Positions 16,888 to 25,838 of a stretch of 64,000 nt of DNA are shown here, one piece after another (the stretch's first letter is position 1; every line of letters begins with the position of its first letter). Origin of the DNA: Halobacterium sp. CBA1132 (GTDB lineage Archaea; Halobacteriota; Halobacteria; Halobacteriales; Halobacteriaceae); the NCBI RefSeq assembly GCF_001485535.1, contig NZ_BCMZ01000001.1, positions 806,001 to 870,000 of the forward strand. Direction: 5' to 3'. The notes under the pieces are model-generated. The model ran no database searches. It was not told the origin of the DNA and worked only from the letters and a program-made list of their open reading frames with translations. Position numbers and translations under genes: made by a program.

Positions 16888-17088
16888 TTAGGACCGCGTG
16901 AACTGCGCGAGGACGAACACGACCAGCACGAGCGCGCCGAACGCGCCGACCGCGAACCACAGTCCCGCGACCTCCGGCGCCGCCACCACCTGCGGTGCGA
17001 GCAGCCAGACGACTGTTCCGACGCCCACGAACAGGAGTACGTACACGTACGCTCGCACGGCGTCGTAGGCGAATCGCAGTCGGTCCAT
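16888..17088 (-). CDS. Small two-helix membrane protein
   Basis: A 66-residue protein with two hydrophobic helices (about residues 14-36 and 42-62) and a basic C-terminus (FTRS). I recognise no family. The ATG at 17088 begins MDRLRFAYDAVRAYVY. It lies between two well-defined plus-strand genes, converging with gdhA. Confidence 0.6.
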   Translation of the reverse strand: MDRLRFAYDAVRAYVYVLLFVGVGTVVWLLAPQVVAAPEVAGLWFAVGAFGALVLVVFVLAQFTRS

Positions 17089-17225
17089 ACCCCGACACTA
17101 CTGTTCGCGTACTTAGATATTCGGGTGGCTCGTCGCCACCGGGAACGCGCGACGCCGTCGGGGAAGCCCCGGTGCGGGCGTGAAAACTCGAAGCACTTTA
17201 ACGCCAGCGCGGTGACGAGAGTAGT

Positions 17226-18599
17226 ATGACCGACGTAGACGTGGCCATCGTGGGCGGCGGGCCGGCGGGGTCGGCAGCCGCGTACGCGGCCGCCGACCGG
17301 GGCGCGGACGCCGTCGTCTACGAGAAGGGCGTGCCGCGGGCCGACCGCGACCGCCTCGGCTCGGACTCGACGGACGCCGCGGGTTTCCTCGACTACTGGC
17401 TGGAGGTCGCGGACCTCGACTTCGCGGAGATTCCCGACGACGTCGTCGAGCGGGAACTCGAGGACGCACAGTTTATCGGCCCCGAGGAGGAGGTCGTCGT
17501 CGACCGCACGGGCATCGACGCCGACTACGACAACTTCGGGTTCACGTTCCACCGCGCGAAGTTCGACGACTGGCTGCGCGACCGCGCTGAGGACGCTGGC
17601 GCCGACTACGTCGCCGGCACCAGCGTCAAGGGCGTCGACTCGGACCTCTCTGGCGGCCACGAGCACACGCTCACGCTCGGCGACGGCGAGGAAGTGACCG
17701 CGGAGTACCTCGTGCTCGCGGACGGCCCGCAGCGACAGGTCACGATGCGTGTGCTCGACCCGCTGCTGCCCGAGGGCAAGCGCGCCAGCGACCTGCTCAG
17801 TCCGCCGTCGGCGAACCACATCGCGTACCAGGAGTACCGGCAGTTCCCCGACGAACTGTTCGACGACGACACGCTGAAGTTCTGGTGGGGATGGATGCCC
17901 GGCGAGACCGCCTACCCGTGGGTGTTCCCGAACCGGGACGGCGTCGCGCGCGTCGGCCTCACGATGCCAATCGGGCTGGACATCGAGGACTTCGACGCGA
18001 GCGAGTGGCGCCTGCTCCGCGAGGACGACGACCGCATCCCCTCCGGGAAAGAGTACCTCCGGCGGCTCCTCGAAGACCTCTACGGCGACGAGTACGACGT
18101 CGAGGCGGACTTCCCGCTCGTGGAGGGGCACGGCAAGTCCAACAGCACGGAGACGTACGCCATTTCGTCGACGCGCCCAATCGAGTCTCCGACCGACGCC
18201 GGTATCGCCGTCGTCGGCGGCGCGATGGGAACCACGTCGTCGTTCCACGAGGGCGGCGACCACGTCGCCTACCGCACCGGCACGCTCGCCGGCGAACTCG
18301 TCGCAGAGGGCAACCTCGAGGAGTACAACGCCGCGTGGCACGACGCCATCGGCGAGGAGATTCGGCGGAACGTCGCGATGGCGGACGTCGTCGCGGAGTT
18401 CGGTCCCGACGACTGGGACAAGACCATCCGCATCACTCGACAGATGCTAGCGGGAAGCGACAATGGGAAGATTATCTCGAAGTCGAACGCGCGCTCGGCG
18501 GCCGGCGGCCTCAAGCTCTACACGAAGTACAAGCGCGCGAAGTTCCGCTACCGGAAGGGCAAGTACGCCCAGATTCGGGAGAGCGACTACTCGCTGTAG
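17226..18599 (+). CDS. Geranylgeranyl reductase family FAD-dependent oxidoreductase
   Basis: A 457-residue flavoprotein of the geranylgeranyl reductase family, which saturates isoprenoid chains of archaeal lipids or related polyprenyls. The FAD-binding GxGxxG motif is in VAIVGGGPAGSAAA (residues 5-18), and a second FAD motif lies at GIAVVGGAMGTTSSFHEGG. The extended C-terminal catalytic region ends with a basic helix (KYKRAKFRYRKGKY) that may lie on the membrane. The start is the ATG at 17226, with a CTTTAACG box about 28 bases upstream. The exact lipid substrate (phospholipid, menaquinone or other) is uncertain because haloarchaea carry several paralogues. Confidence 0.87.
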   Translation: MTDVDVAIVGGGPAGSAAAYAAADRGADAVVYEKGVPRADRDRLGSDSTDAAGFLDYWLEVADLDFAEIPDDVVERELEDAQFIGPEEEVVVDRTGIDADYDNFGFTFHRAKFDDWLRDRAEDAGADYVAGTSVKGVDSDLSGGHEHTLTLGDGEEVTAEYLVLADGPQRQVTMRVLDPLLPEGKRASDLLSPPSANHIAYQEYRQFPDELFDDDTLKFWWGWMPGETAYPWVFPNRDGVARVGLTMPIGLDIEDFDASEWRLLREDDDRIPSGKEYLRRLLEDLYGDEYDVEADFPLVEGHGKSNSTETYAISSTRPIESPTDAGIAVVGGAMGTTSSFHEGGDHVAYRTGTLAGELVAEGNLEEYNAAWHDAIGEEIRRNVAMADVVAEFGPDDWDKTIRITRQMLAGSDNGKIISKSNARSAAGGLKLYTKYKRAKFRYRKGKYAQIRESDYSL

Positions 18600-18646
18600 C
18601 TCGCCGCGACCGCAACTGGTTCCCGGGGTGAGGACGAACGCCGAGT

Positions 18647-19102
18647 ATGCTCTCGGAAGGCGATTCCGCACCCGACTTCGAGTTACAGAATCAGGACGGC
18701 GAGCCGGTCGCGCTGTCGGATTTCGACGGCCAGTACCGCGTCGTCTACTTCTACCCGCGCGCGGACACGCCGGGCTGTACGACCGAGGCGTGTAGCTTCC
18801 GGGACAACTGGGACGAGTACGCGGACCGCGACGTGCCCGTCTTCGGCATCAGCGACGACCCCGTCGAGGACCTCAAGGACTTCGCCGAGAAGTACGACCT
18901 CCCCTTCGACCTGCTCAGCGACGAGGACGGTTCGGTGTCCGAGGCGTACGACTCCTACGGCGAGAAGAACGTCTTCGGGAACGAGGTCGTCGGCACCTTC
19001 CGGAACACGTACGTCGTCGGGCCGGACGGCGACATCGTGGCGGCGTTCGAGGGCGTCGACCCGGACGAGCACGCCGAGGAAGTGCTCGCCGTCATCGACT
19101 AG
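18647..19102 (+). CDS. bcp: Thioredoxin-dependent peroxiredoxin (Bcp/PrxQ)
   Basis: A 151-residue thiol peroxidase that reduces hydrogen peroxide and organic peroxides. The peroxidatic Cys is C44 and the resolving Cys is C49, in ADTPGCTTEACSFRD, the C-x4-C arrangement of PrxQ/Bcp enzymes. The N-terminal SAPDFELQNQDG and the LSDEDGSVSEAY segment are also typical. It follows the reductase gene at 47 bases. Its stop codon TAG shares the tetranucleotide CTAG with the convergent tautomerase stop. Confidence 0.96.
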   Translation: MLSEGDSAPDFELQNQDGEPVALSDFDGQYRVVYFYPRADTPGCTTEACSFRDNWDEYADRDVPVFGISDDPVEDLKDFAEKYDLPFDLLSDEDGSVSEAYDSYGEKNVFGNEVVGTFRNTYVVGPDGDIVAAFEGVDPDEHAEEVLAVID

Positions 19103-19461
19103 CCCCAGTCGCCGCCGACGCGGTCGACGCCCTGCATCTGGGCGCCCGCGTGCTCGGTGAACACGACTTTCAGATTCTCGTCGGGGACGCCGAAGCGCTC
19201 GGCGGCCTCGTCCATCACGCCTGTCGCGAACTTTCGTTTCGTCTCTTCGTCGCGGCCCGTCCGCACGTCAGCCGAACAGAACACCTGCCGGCCGTCCGCC
19301 GCGCGCCCCAGCGAGAGGTGTCCGTCGTCGCGCACGACCACCGCGACGTACGACCGGTCGGCGTCCATCGTCTCGGCGTACAGGTCGGTGACGGTGTCCG
19401 CAAACGCGTCGGCGTCGGCGTCGCTCATCTGGAAGTCGGCGTCGAACTGGAGCAGTGGCAC
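19099..19461 (-). CDS. Tautomerase superfamily (MIF-like) protein
   Basis: A 120-residue protein resembling the MIF/phenylpyruvate tautomerase branch in length and in the segments PLLQFDADFQMSD, SYVAVVVRDDGHLSLG and FGVPDENLKVVF. I chose the GTG start at 19461 because it places proline directly after the initiator; Pro-1 is the catalytic base of this superfamily once the initiator is removed. Longer in-frame starts would bury that proline. The natural substrate is unknown. It overlaps the peroxiredoxin stop by three bases. Confidence 0.8.
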   Translation of the reverse strand: MPLLQFDADFQMSDADADAFADTVTDLYAETMDADRSYVAVVVRDDGHLSLGRAADGRQVFCSADVRTGRDEETKRKFATGVMDEAAERFGVPDENLKVVFTEHAGAQMQGVDRVGGDWG

Positions 19462-19552
19462 GGTCGGCCGGACGGCCGCCTGCCCTGTCGACCTGTCGGT
19501 GTCTGTCCGCCACAAAACACTTCGGTCGCACGCAGTTTGCTTCCGAACGCAC

Positions 19553-20248
19553 ATGTCTACGAAAACCCGCTTTGCAGCCCTCCTCGTCGCACTCGCAGTG
19601 GTCGCCAGCGCGACGGTCGGCGTCGCCGCAGCCGCGTCCAGCGGCTCGATTTCCGCCGACCCGTCGTTCCCCAGCGGCACGTCGACGCACACCGTCACTG
19701 CGACCGCAGGCGACGCCACCGCCGGTTCGTGGAACGGCTTCGCGGTCGACTACTCGAACTCCGGCGTCGACGTCGGCAACGTCAGCCGGGCCGACGTCGC
19801 GAAAATCGGCATCGACCGCGGCGACGACGCTTCCGGGGACACGATCGACGTGAACGTCTCCGACGACCTCGACAGCGTCGGCGCGTCCAACAACGGTCAC
19901 CTGTTGACGCTCGGCCTCGGCGGTAGTTACGACCTCGACGCGGGCGACGAGGTTGTCGTCGTCTACGCGGACGCCTACCACCCGATGGCGCAGGGCAGTT
20001 GGGAGACGCCACTGGACATCAACCCGCAGTCCAGCGGCGGCGAGACAACTGCGACGCTGACCATCGAGTCGGCGAGTACCAGCGACGACACGCCGACCAC
20101 CGCGGGCGACGAACAGACGGGGTCCACGACCGACGGCACGACGGCCGCCGACACGACCGAGAACTCGAACGCCAACTCGCCCGGCTTCGGACTCGCCGTC
20201 GCCGCGCTCGCGATTGCCGGGGCCGCGCTGCTCGCGTACCGCGACTGA
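19553..20248 (+). CDS. Secreted PGF-CTERM-anchored surface protein
   Basis: A 231-residue exported protein. Residues 1-28 are a signal peptide (FAALLVALAVVASATVGVAAA). The central 150 residues look like a beta-sandwich (HTVTATAGDATAGSW, DTIDVNVSDDL). A Thr/Asp-rich linker likely to be glycosylated (TPTTAGDEQTGSTTDG) follows. The C-terminus is a PGF-CTERM tripartite signal: SPGFG, a hydrophobic helix and a short end YRD. Known PGF-CTERM proteins are processed by archaeosortase A and lipid-anchored. Its ligand or role is unknown. Confidence 0.87.
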   Translation: MSTKTRFAALLVALAVVASATVGVAAAASSGSISADPSFPSGTSTHTVTATAGDATAGSWNGFAVDYSNSGVDVGNVSRADVAKIGIDRGDDASGDTIDVNVSDDLDSVGASNNGHLLTLGLGGSYDLDAGDEVVVVYADAYHPMAQGSWETPLDINPQSSGGETTATLTIESASTSDDTPTTAGDEQTGSTTDGTTAADTTENSNANSPGFGLAVAALAIAGAALLAYRD

Positions 20249-20253
20249 CGCAC

Positions 20254-20907
20254 CTATCTCTTCACGCTGACCGAGATACCCTCGCCGAGCGGCACGAACG
20301 CCGTCTCGAAGTCGGGGTCGTCGCGGACGTGTTCGACGTACGCCGCGATTGCCGCCGTGTGGCCGTCGACCGGTTCTGCGCCGTCCAGCGCGGCCGTGAC
20401 GTTCTCGGGTTCGACCGGCCCCGCCATCACGTTGTCCGCGACGACGCATCCGCCGTCGGCGAGTTTCTCGCGGGCGTCCTCGAAGGCGTCGACGTACTGG
20501 GGTTTGTCGTGGTCGAGGAGCACGACGTCGAAGGGGCCGTCGTAGCGCTGGAAGGTCTCCATCGCGTCGCCGGCCTCGTAGTGCGCGGTGGCGCCGTCCT
20601 GTCGGTCGAGGAACTCTCGGGCGGTCGCGAGGTTCGACTCGTCGTAGTCCGTGAGTACGATGTCGCCGTCCGCGGGGAGCGCGGTGCGGAACCACGCCGC
20701 CGAGTAGCCGAACCCGGAGCCGAACTCGAAGACGCGCTCGGCGTCGGCAAGCGTCGCCACCACGCGGAAGAACTGGCCGACGTCCGGTCCGACGATGGGG
20801 AAGTTCTGTTCGCGGCCGTACTCGGTCATCTCCGCGAGTAGCTCGGTGGGCTGGGGGTTCGCGGCGTCGAGGAAGGCGTCGAGGGTGTCACTCAGCACGT
20901 CGTTCAT
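20254..20907 (-). CDS. O-methyltransferase family (SAM-dependent) protein
   Basis: A 217-residue class I methyltransferase of the catechol/caffeoyl-CoA O-methyltransferase-like family. SAM motif I is VFEFGSGFGYSAAWF. The acidic motif II is DIVLTDYDESNL. The metal-site segment is DVVLLDHDKPQY with a later VVADNVM. The acceptor substrate is unknown. The start at the ATG 20907 (MNDVLSDTLDAFLD) is preferred over 20934. It converges with the surface-protein gene. Confidence 0.87.
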   Translation of the reverse strand: MNDVLSDTLDAFLDAANPQPTELLAEMTEYGREQNFPIVGPDVGQFFRVVATLADAERVFEFGSGFGYSAAWFRTALPADGDIVLTDYDESNLATAREFLDRQDGATAHYEAGDAMETFQRYDGPFDVVLLDHDKPQYVDAFEDAREKLADGGCVVADNVMAGPVEPENVTAALDGAEPVDGHTAAIAAYVEHVRDDPDFETAFVPLGEGISVSVKR

Positions 20908-20946
20908 GTTTGCGGCGACGGCGCCGCGGCCCAAAGCCGTACCGGG

Positions 20947-21894
20947 TCAGCGGTTCCGGCTCACGGGGAACTTCACGCGCTCGGGGTGCTCGTTGAACGC
21001 TTCGAGCACGCGCTCGTAGAGGTCGTTCCGGACGCGCTGGGCGCGCTTCGGGCTGACGAGGTAGCGCACGCGGAGTTCCACCCACGACTCCCCCTGCTTG
21101 ACGTTCACGCTCGGGCGGTCCTGCACCTCCAGTTCCACGGGGGTCTCCGCGAGTTGGCGGCGGAACTTCTCGACTTCTCGGGCCATCTGCTCGCCGAGGT
21201 ACTCCTCGGTGGTCTCCTGCAGGAGCGATCGGGCGAATTCGAGGTCCGTCTCGTAGGCGACCTGTACGGGGAGTTCGTTCCACACGTACGGGAACTCCTC
21301 GCGGCTGAAGTTCACGATATGGCTCGTGAGGACGACGCTGTTCGGCACGGTGATGTGCCGGCCGGAGGGCTGGTTCGTCGAGACGAGTTCGCCGTTGACC
21401 TCCCAGAGGGTCGTCACGAGGTAGTCGACGTCGATGACGTCGCCCTTCGAGTCGTCGATGCGCACGCGGTCTCCCACTTGGTAGGGCTGCTTGGTCATCA
21501 CGTACACCCACCCGAGCAGGCTCAACAGCGGCTGCTGGAGCGCCAGCGAGACCGCCACACCCGCGACACCGAGGGAGACGAGCGCGGGCACCCAGCGGTC
21601 GGTGACGACGCCCAGCACCGCGATGGCGGCGACGACCAAGAACGCGAGGCGGAGCACGGACTGCGCGCGGTGGCGGCGGCGCTTGTCCATCGTGGACGCG
21701 AACGCCAGCGACGTGACGAGGTGGTAGCCGGCAGCGACGGCGAGCGCGACGGCGGCGGCCGTGAGGCCGCGCGCCGCGACGACTGCGACTGGGTACGTCG
21801 TGTCGAGCGCGGCCGCGAGCGCCGACGGCACTACTGCGGCGAGAACGCCGGCGGCGAGCGCGGCGAGGACGTAGAACGTGGCGCGGCGGGTCAC
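20947..21894 (-). CDS. MscS family mechanosensitive channel
   Basis: A 315-residue small-conductance mechanosensitive channel that releases solutes on sudden dilution, important for a halophile meeting fresh water. About four N-terminal membrane helices are visible. The pore-helix region (VAGVAVSLALQQPLLSLLGWVYV) is followed by the beta domain (GDRVRIDDSKGDVIDVDYLVTTLW) and VPNSVVLTSHIVNFSR, all typical. The C-terminal alpha/beta domain ends in basic residues. It follows the methyltransferase by 39 bases on the same strand. Confidence 0.93.
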   Translation of the reverse strand: MTRRATFYVLAALAAGVLAAVVPSALAAALDTTYPVAVVAARGLTAAAVALAVAAGYHLVTSLAFASTMDKRRRHRAQSVLRLAFLVVAAIAVLGVVTDRWVPALVSLGVAGVAVSLALQQPLLSLLGWVYVMTKQPYQVGDRVRIDDSKGDVIDVDYLVTTLWEVNGELVSTNQPSGRHITVPNSVVLTSHIVNFSREEFPYVWNELPVQVAYETDLEFARSLLQETTEEYLGEQMAREVEKFRRQLAETPVELEVQDRPSVNVKQGESWVELRVRYLVSPKRAQRVRNDLYERVLEAFNEHPERVKFPVSRNR

Positions 21895-21943
21895 GTCGGA
21901 CGGTGACGGCGGATCCGCAAAGAGCTACCGGCGCACTCTCGCT

Positions 21944-22513
21944 TCAGTCGTCGGTCCACTTGATAGAACAGCCACGGGAGGGGCGCCACTCCTTTTCGAC
22001 CGGCTCGCCTGCGAGAATGCTGTCGATGGCGTCGCGGACGTCGCCGCCCGGCCGCGTGGGCTCGTCGCTGGGGTTGAGCGCGTCGTCGAGGCGGCCGTGG
22101 TAGGCTACTTCGAAGCCGTCGTCGGTGTTCCGCAGGAGGAACGGGTCCGGGGTGCAGACCGCGCCGTACGCGCGAGCGACCTCCTGGGATTCGTCGCGGA
22201 GGTAGGCGTCGTACTGGATGGTGCCCTCGTCCACTAACTCCTGCATGCGCTCGAAGGAGTCGTCGGGGTACTCCTCCGCGTCGTTCGGATTGATACCGAC
22301 GACTGCGGCGTCGTCGTAGTCCGCCGCGATGTCGTTGAGCGCGTCGAACTTCGCTTTCGCGTACGGGCAGTGGTTGCACGTGAACACCAAAAGCACCGCC
22401 TCGTAGTCGTCGAAGTCGTCGAGGGCGTGCGCTTCGCCGTCCGTCCCCGGAAGCTCGAAGTCGGGCGCGGGGTCGCCCTGCTCCAGTTCCGTCTCGGATT
22501 CCATCTCGACCAT
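21944..22513 (-). CDS. Thioredoxin-fold AhpC/TlpA-like protein
   Basis: A 189-residue thioredoxin-like protein of the redoxin group. The family opening GDPAPDFELPGTDG and the redox site FTCNHCPYAKAKF (C-x2-C) are present. It also has the segment VVGINPNDAEEYPDD that marks the thioredoxin-family proteins found widely beside peroxiredoxins. It lacks a signal peptide, so it acts in the cytoplasm. ATG codons at 22513 and 22504 are both possible starts; the first is used here. A further Cys lies in GAVCTPDPF. Confidence 0.9.
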   Translation of the reverse strand: MVEMESETELEQGDPAPDFELPGTDGEAHALDDFDDYEAVLLVFTCNHCPYAKAKFDALNDIAADYDDAAVVGINPNDAEEYPDDSFERMQELVDEGTIQYDAYLRDESQEVARAYGAVCTPDPFLLRNTDDGFEVAYHGRLDDALNPSDEPTRPGGDVRDAIDSILAGEPVEKEWRPSRGCSIKWTDD

Positions 22514-22563
22514 ACTCGGACGCAGGGCCGCGAGCGGCAAAGTAGGTCGGGTTGCGGCACCCG

Positions 22564-23511
22564 TCAGGCCGGCACGTAGCCCTCCGGGGTCGCTTCGAGG
22601 CGACCCTCGTGGACGAGATGGTCGAGGTGCGCGTACGCCTCGCCGGGGCCGTGGAGGACGTGGATTCCCGACAGCGACCCGAACAGTTGGGCGCTGACCG
22701 CCCACGGCGTCGCGGGCGCGAGGTCGGCGACGGCTCGCTCGACGCGTGCAGTGCGCTCCTCGTGGTGGGAGGTGATGTCCCGGGCGCGCTCGCTCGGCGC
22801 GATTATCGGGCCGCGGTGGCCGGGCCACGCGCGGTCGAGGTCCAGCGCTTCGATGCGCAGCAGGCTGTCGAGATACTGGGCGAGCGGCCGGTCGACGCGG
22901 ATGTCCGCGCCGCCAACGTTCGGCGTGTACTTCGGGAGAATCGCGTCCCCGACGAACGCCTCGCGGCGCCCGTCGCGCTCGACAACGTACGCGACGAGGC
23001 CGGCGGCGTGCCCGGGCAGGTGGACGACTTCTGCCTCGAACGGGCCGAGCGAGACGGTGTCGCCGTCTGTTATTTCGGTCACGTCTGCGGGCTCGCCGCG
23101 GAGGTCGCTGTGTTCGTCGTTGAACGCTAGCAATCCCTCGCGCTCGTCGTCGGGCAGCCCCCAGTCGTAGAGTGCGGCCTCCTGCGCGTCGTAGAGGTCC
23201 TCGCGGGCGGTCCCGCGCTGCGCGACGAGGTCCGCGTCCGCCTCGTGAATGACGACGGTGGCGTCGCTCTCGGCTTGAATGGCGCCCGCGAGGCCCGCGT
23301 GGTCGTTGTGCCAGTGCGTCAGCAGCACGCGATCCACGTCCGCGAACGAGACGCCGCGCGCGTCGAGCGCGGCCCGCAGTTCGGCTTCGACGTCCGGCGT
23401 CGCGACGCCCGTGTCCACGAGCGTCGTCGGCGCGCTCGCGTCGCCGTCCCCGAGGAGGTAGACGCTGTTCTGCCCCTCGAAGGCGGCATTCGACAACTGG
23501 ATGTGGTGCAC
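22564..23511 (-). CDS. MBL-fold metallohydrolase
   Basis: A 315-residue metallo-beta-lactamase-fold hydrolase. The metal motif is LLTHWHNDHAGL (HxHxDH), with a further His in VHLPGHAAGLVAYV and the final His in WPGHRGPI. A C-terminal winged-helix-like region follows (ARVERAVADLAPATPW and HLDHLVHEGRLEATPEGY), as in the LACTB2-like/hydroxyacylglutathione-hydrolase-like subgroup. The GTG start at 23511 is preferred over the ATG at 23538 because GGGGAG lies just upstream of it. The substrate is unknown. Confidence 0.9.
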   Translation of the reverse strand: MHHIQLSNAAFEGQNSVYLLGDGDASAPTTLVDTGVATPDVEAELRAALDARGVSFADVDRVLLTHWHNDHAGLAGAIQAESDATVVIHEADADLVAQRGTAREDLYDAQEAALYDWGLPDDEREGLLAFNDEHSDLRGEPADVTEITDGDTVSLGPFEAEVVHLPGHAAGLVAYVVERDGRREAFVGDAILPKYTPNVGGADIRVDRPLAQYLDSLLRIEALDLDRAWPGHRGPIIAPSERARDITSHHEERTARVERAVADLAPATPWAVSAQLFGSLSGIHVLHGPGEAYAHLDHLVHEGRLEATPEGYVPA

Positions 23512-23548
23512 GCGCTCCCCTACGCGACACCCCGACAAATGCGTATGC

Positions 23549-24166
23549 CTACCGGACGCGGTAGGACTCGGGGCCGACGAGGAACCGCCCGAGGTCGGCC
23601 TCGCGTCGGTAGTCCGTCTCGCGGAGGCCGCGCAGCGCGTCGATGTACGTGGCTTCGTCGTCGTCGGTCCACTCGCTGGGGTCGAGCGCGGGCACGACCA
23701 GCCAGCCGCTCCCGTGGAGTTCCTCGCCGTGGACGTCCGCGAGCGTCAGGTCGTCGGCGGCGATAGCGGTGTAGTTCTCGAAGACGTGGCGGGTCGCGCG
23801 CTCGCCCACCGGGAGCAGGACGTGAGCGGTGATGGCGCGAAGTTCAGCGTCGAAGAACGGCTCCATCTCCACGTAGTCGCGTTCCGTCGGGTCGCCGTCC
23901 GGGACGCAGGAGTGAAGATACGAGAGGAAGAGTTCCACCGGCTCGCCGTCGTCGTCGAGCAGGCCCGCCGCGGTCAGCGAGCGCCGGAGGCGCTCGCCGC
24001 TGTCGGTTCCCGTGAACGGCACGCCCGACTCGGCGCCGCCGTGGACGCCCGGATGGTCGCCGACGACGTGGAAGTCGGCGTTCGCGTCGCCGTACCCCGG
24101 GACGAACGACTCGCAGGGCGGCTGCATGCCGAACGGGTTGCTCGTTCGGTCCGTGACGTTCTGCAC
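23549..24166 (-). CDS. Uracil-DNA glycosylase superfamily protein
   Basis: A 205-residue protein of the UDG superfamily. The first motif reads VVGDHPGVHGGAESGVPFTG, matching the G-E-A/H-P-G ... G-x-PF-G active-site loop but with Asp where Glu is usual. The C-terminal motif is VPALDPSEW in place of the usual H-P-S. With such altered residues, classical uracil excision is uncertain. The GTG start at 24166 gives the normal family beginning. It is divergent from the photolyase gene, about 100 bases away, so the two may share regulation as repair genes. Confidence 0.8.
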   Translation of the reverse strand: MQNVTDRTSNPFGMQPPCESFVPGYGDANADFHVVGDHPGVHGGAESGVPFTGTDSGERLRRSLTAAGLLDDDGEPVELFLSYLHSCVPDGDPTERDYVEMEPFFDAELRAITAHVLLPVGERATRHVFENYTAIAADDLTLADVHGEELHGSGWLVVPALDPSEWTDDDEATYIDALRGLRETDYRREADLGRFLVGPESYRVR

Positions 24167-24268
24167 GCCGCGGCGTAAGCGACACCGTGACTTAAGCGGT
24201 CCGAGACTGGCCGGCGTCGCCGGACGCCCGCCCACAGACATTTCCCGGCTCCGTCCGAGGCTCCCGCC

Positions 24269-25783
24269 ATGACCGCCGTCTGGGTGCTCGGCGACCAGCT
24301 CTCCCGCGAGCGCGGCCCGCTCGCGGCCGACCCCGAGCGAGTCCTGTTCGTGGAGGCGAGCGAGTTCGCGCAGCGGCGCCGCTACCACCCCCAGAAGCTC
24401 GCGCTCGTGCTCGCGGCGATGCGCAACCTCGCCGACGACCTGCGAGCCGCCGGCGTCGACGTCGCATACGAGCGCGCGGACTCGTTCGGCGACGGCCTCG
24501 ACGCGTACTTCGAGCGGTACCCGGGCGACGAACTGGTCGTCCAGCGGCCCGCGACTCACGGCGCCGCCGACCGCCTCCAGCGCCTCGTCGAGCAACGGGG
24601 CGGGAGTCTGCGCGTCGTCGAGAACGAGCAGTTCCTCTGCTCGCCGGACGCGTTCGACGCGTGGGCGGACGAGCGCGACGGCGACGCCTACAGCCACGAG
24701 GCGTTCTACCGTTGGATGCGCCGCGAAACGGGGTATCTGATGACCGACGGTGACCCCGAGGGCGGTGCGTGGAACTACGACGATCAGAACCGCGAGACGC
24801 CGCCCGACGACTACGAGAGTCCGGAACTCCCCGACTTCGAGTACGGCGAGCACGCCCCCGAAGTTCGGGCGTGGGTCGCCGCGGAGGTCGACACGTGGGG
24901 CGACCCAGCGGGCTTCGACTGGCCGGTGACTCGCGAGCACGCGGAGCGCGCGCTCGCGGACTTCCTCGACCACCGGCTCGCCGACTTCGGTCCCTACGAG
25001 GACGCGATGCTCGACGACGACTGGCACCTCGACCACAGCCTGCTGTCGGCGGCGCTGAACGTCGGACTGCTCGACCCCGGGGCGGTCGTCGACGCCGCGA
25101 TTGCCGAGTACCGCGAGCGCGACGACATCCCGCTGCACTCTATCGAGGGGTTCGTCCGTCAGATTGTCGGCTGGCGGGAGTTCGTGCGCCACGTCTACCG
25201 CCGGGAGATGCCCGCGCTGGCGGACGCGAACCAGCTCGACCAAGCCCGCGAGCTCCCGCCGCTGTACTGGGACCCGGACGCGACCGAGATGGCGTGCCTG
25301 AACGCCGCCGTCGGGCGCGTCCACGACCGCGGCTACACCCACCACATCGAGCGGCTGATGGTGCTGTCGAACTTCGCGCTGCTGTACGGCGCCAGTCCGC
25401 AGGCGCTCAACGAGTGGTTCTACGGCGGGTTCGTGGACGCCTTCCACTGGGTCGTCACGCCGAACGTCGTCGGCATGGGGTCGTTCGGCACGCCGGCGTT
25501 CACGACGAAGCCGTACGCCGCGTCCGCGAACTACGTCGACCGCATGAGCGACTACTGCGCGGGCTGTCACTACGACCCGGACAGCACGACCGGCGCCGAC
25601 GCCTGCCCCCTGAACAGCCTCTACTGGGCGTTCCTCGCCGACCACGAGGACGACCTCCGCGAGAACCACCGGATGGGGCTCGTCTACAGCCACCTCGACG
25701 ACAAGCGCGACGCCGGCGACCTCGCGGCGATTCGCGAGCGCGCGGACGCGGTCCGCTCGCTCGCCGAGTCCGGGGAGCTCTGA
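24269..25783 (+). CDS. Cryptochrome/photolyase-related protein with Fe-S cluster (PhrB type)
   Basis: A 504-residue flavoprotein of the FeS-BCP/CryPro group, whose characterised members repair (6-4) photoproducts using light. The N-terminal Rossmann-like antenna domain begins VWVLGDQLSRERGPL. The C-terminal helical FAD domain contains GWREFVRHVYRREMP. Cysteines 343, 430, 433 and 446 match the four 4Fe-4S ligands of PhrB in both identity and spacing (x86, x2, x12). Motifs for an antenna ribolumazine cannot be judged. It fits a UV-exposed halophile and sits back-to-back with a UDG-family gene. Confidence 0.93.
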   Translation: MTAVWVLGDQLSRERGPLAADPERVLFVEASEFAQRRRYHPQKLALVLAAMRNLADDLRAAGVDVAYERADSFGDGLDAYFERYPGDELVVQRPATHGAADRLQRLVEQRGGSLRVVENEQFLCSPDAFDAWADERDGDAYSHEAFYRWMRRETGYLMTDGDPEGGAWNYDDQNRETPPDDYESPELPDFEYGEHAPEVRAWVAAEVDTWGDPAGFDWPVTREHAERALADFLDHRLADFGPYEDAMLDDDWHLDHSLLSAALNVGLLDPGAVVDAAIAEYRERDDIPLHSIEGFVRQIVGWREFVRHVYRREMPALADANQLDQARELPPLYWDPDATEMACLNAAVGRVHDRGYTHHIERLMVLSNFALLYGASPQALNEWFYGGFVDAFHWVVTPNVVGMGSFGTPAFTTKPYAASANYVDRMSDYCAGCHYDPDSTTGADACPLNSLYWAFLADHEDDLRENHRMGLVYSHLDDKRDAGDLAAIRERADAVRSLAESGEL

Positions 25784-25838
25784 GCCGTCGCCGGGTTCGG
25801 CCACACCGTTCATGGGCGCGGCGGCGCTCCCGTCGACT

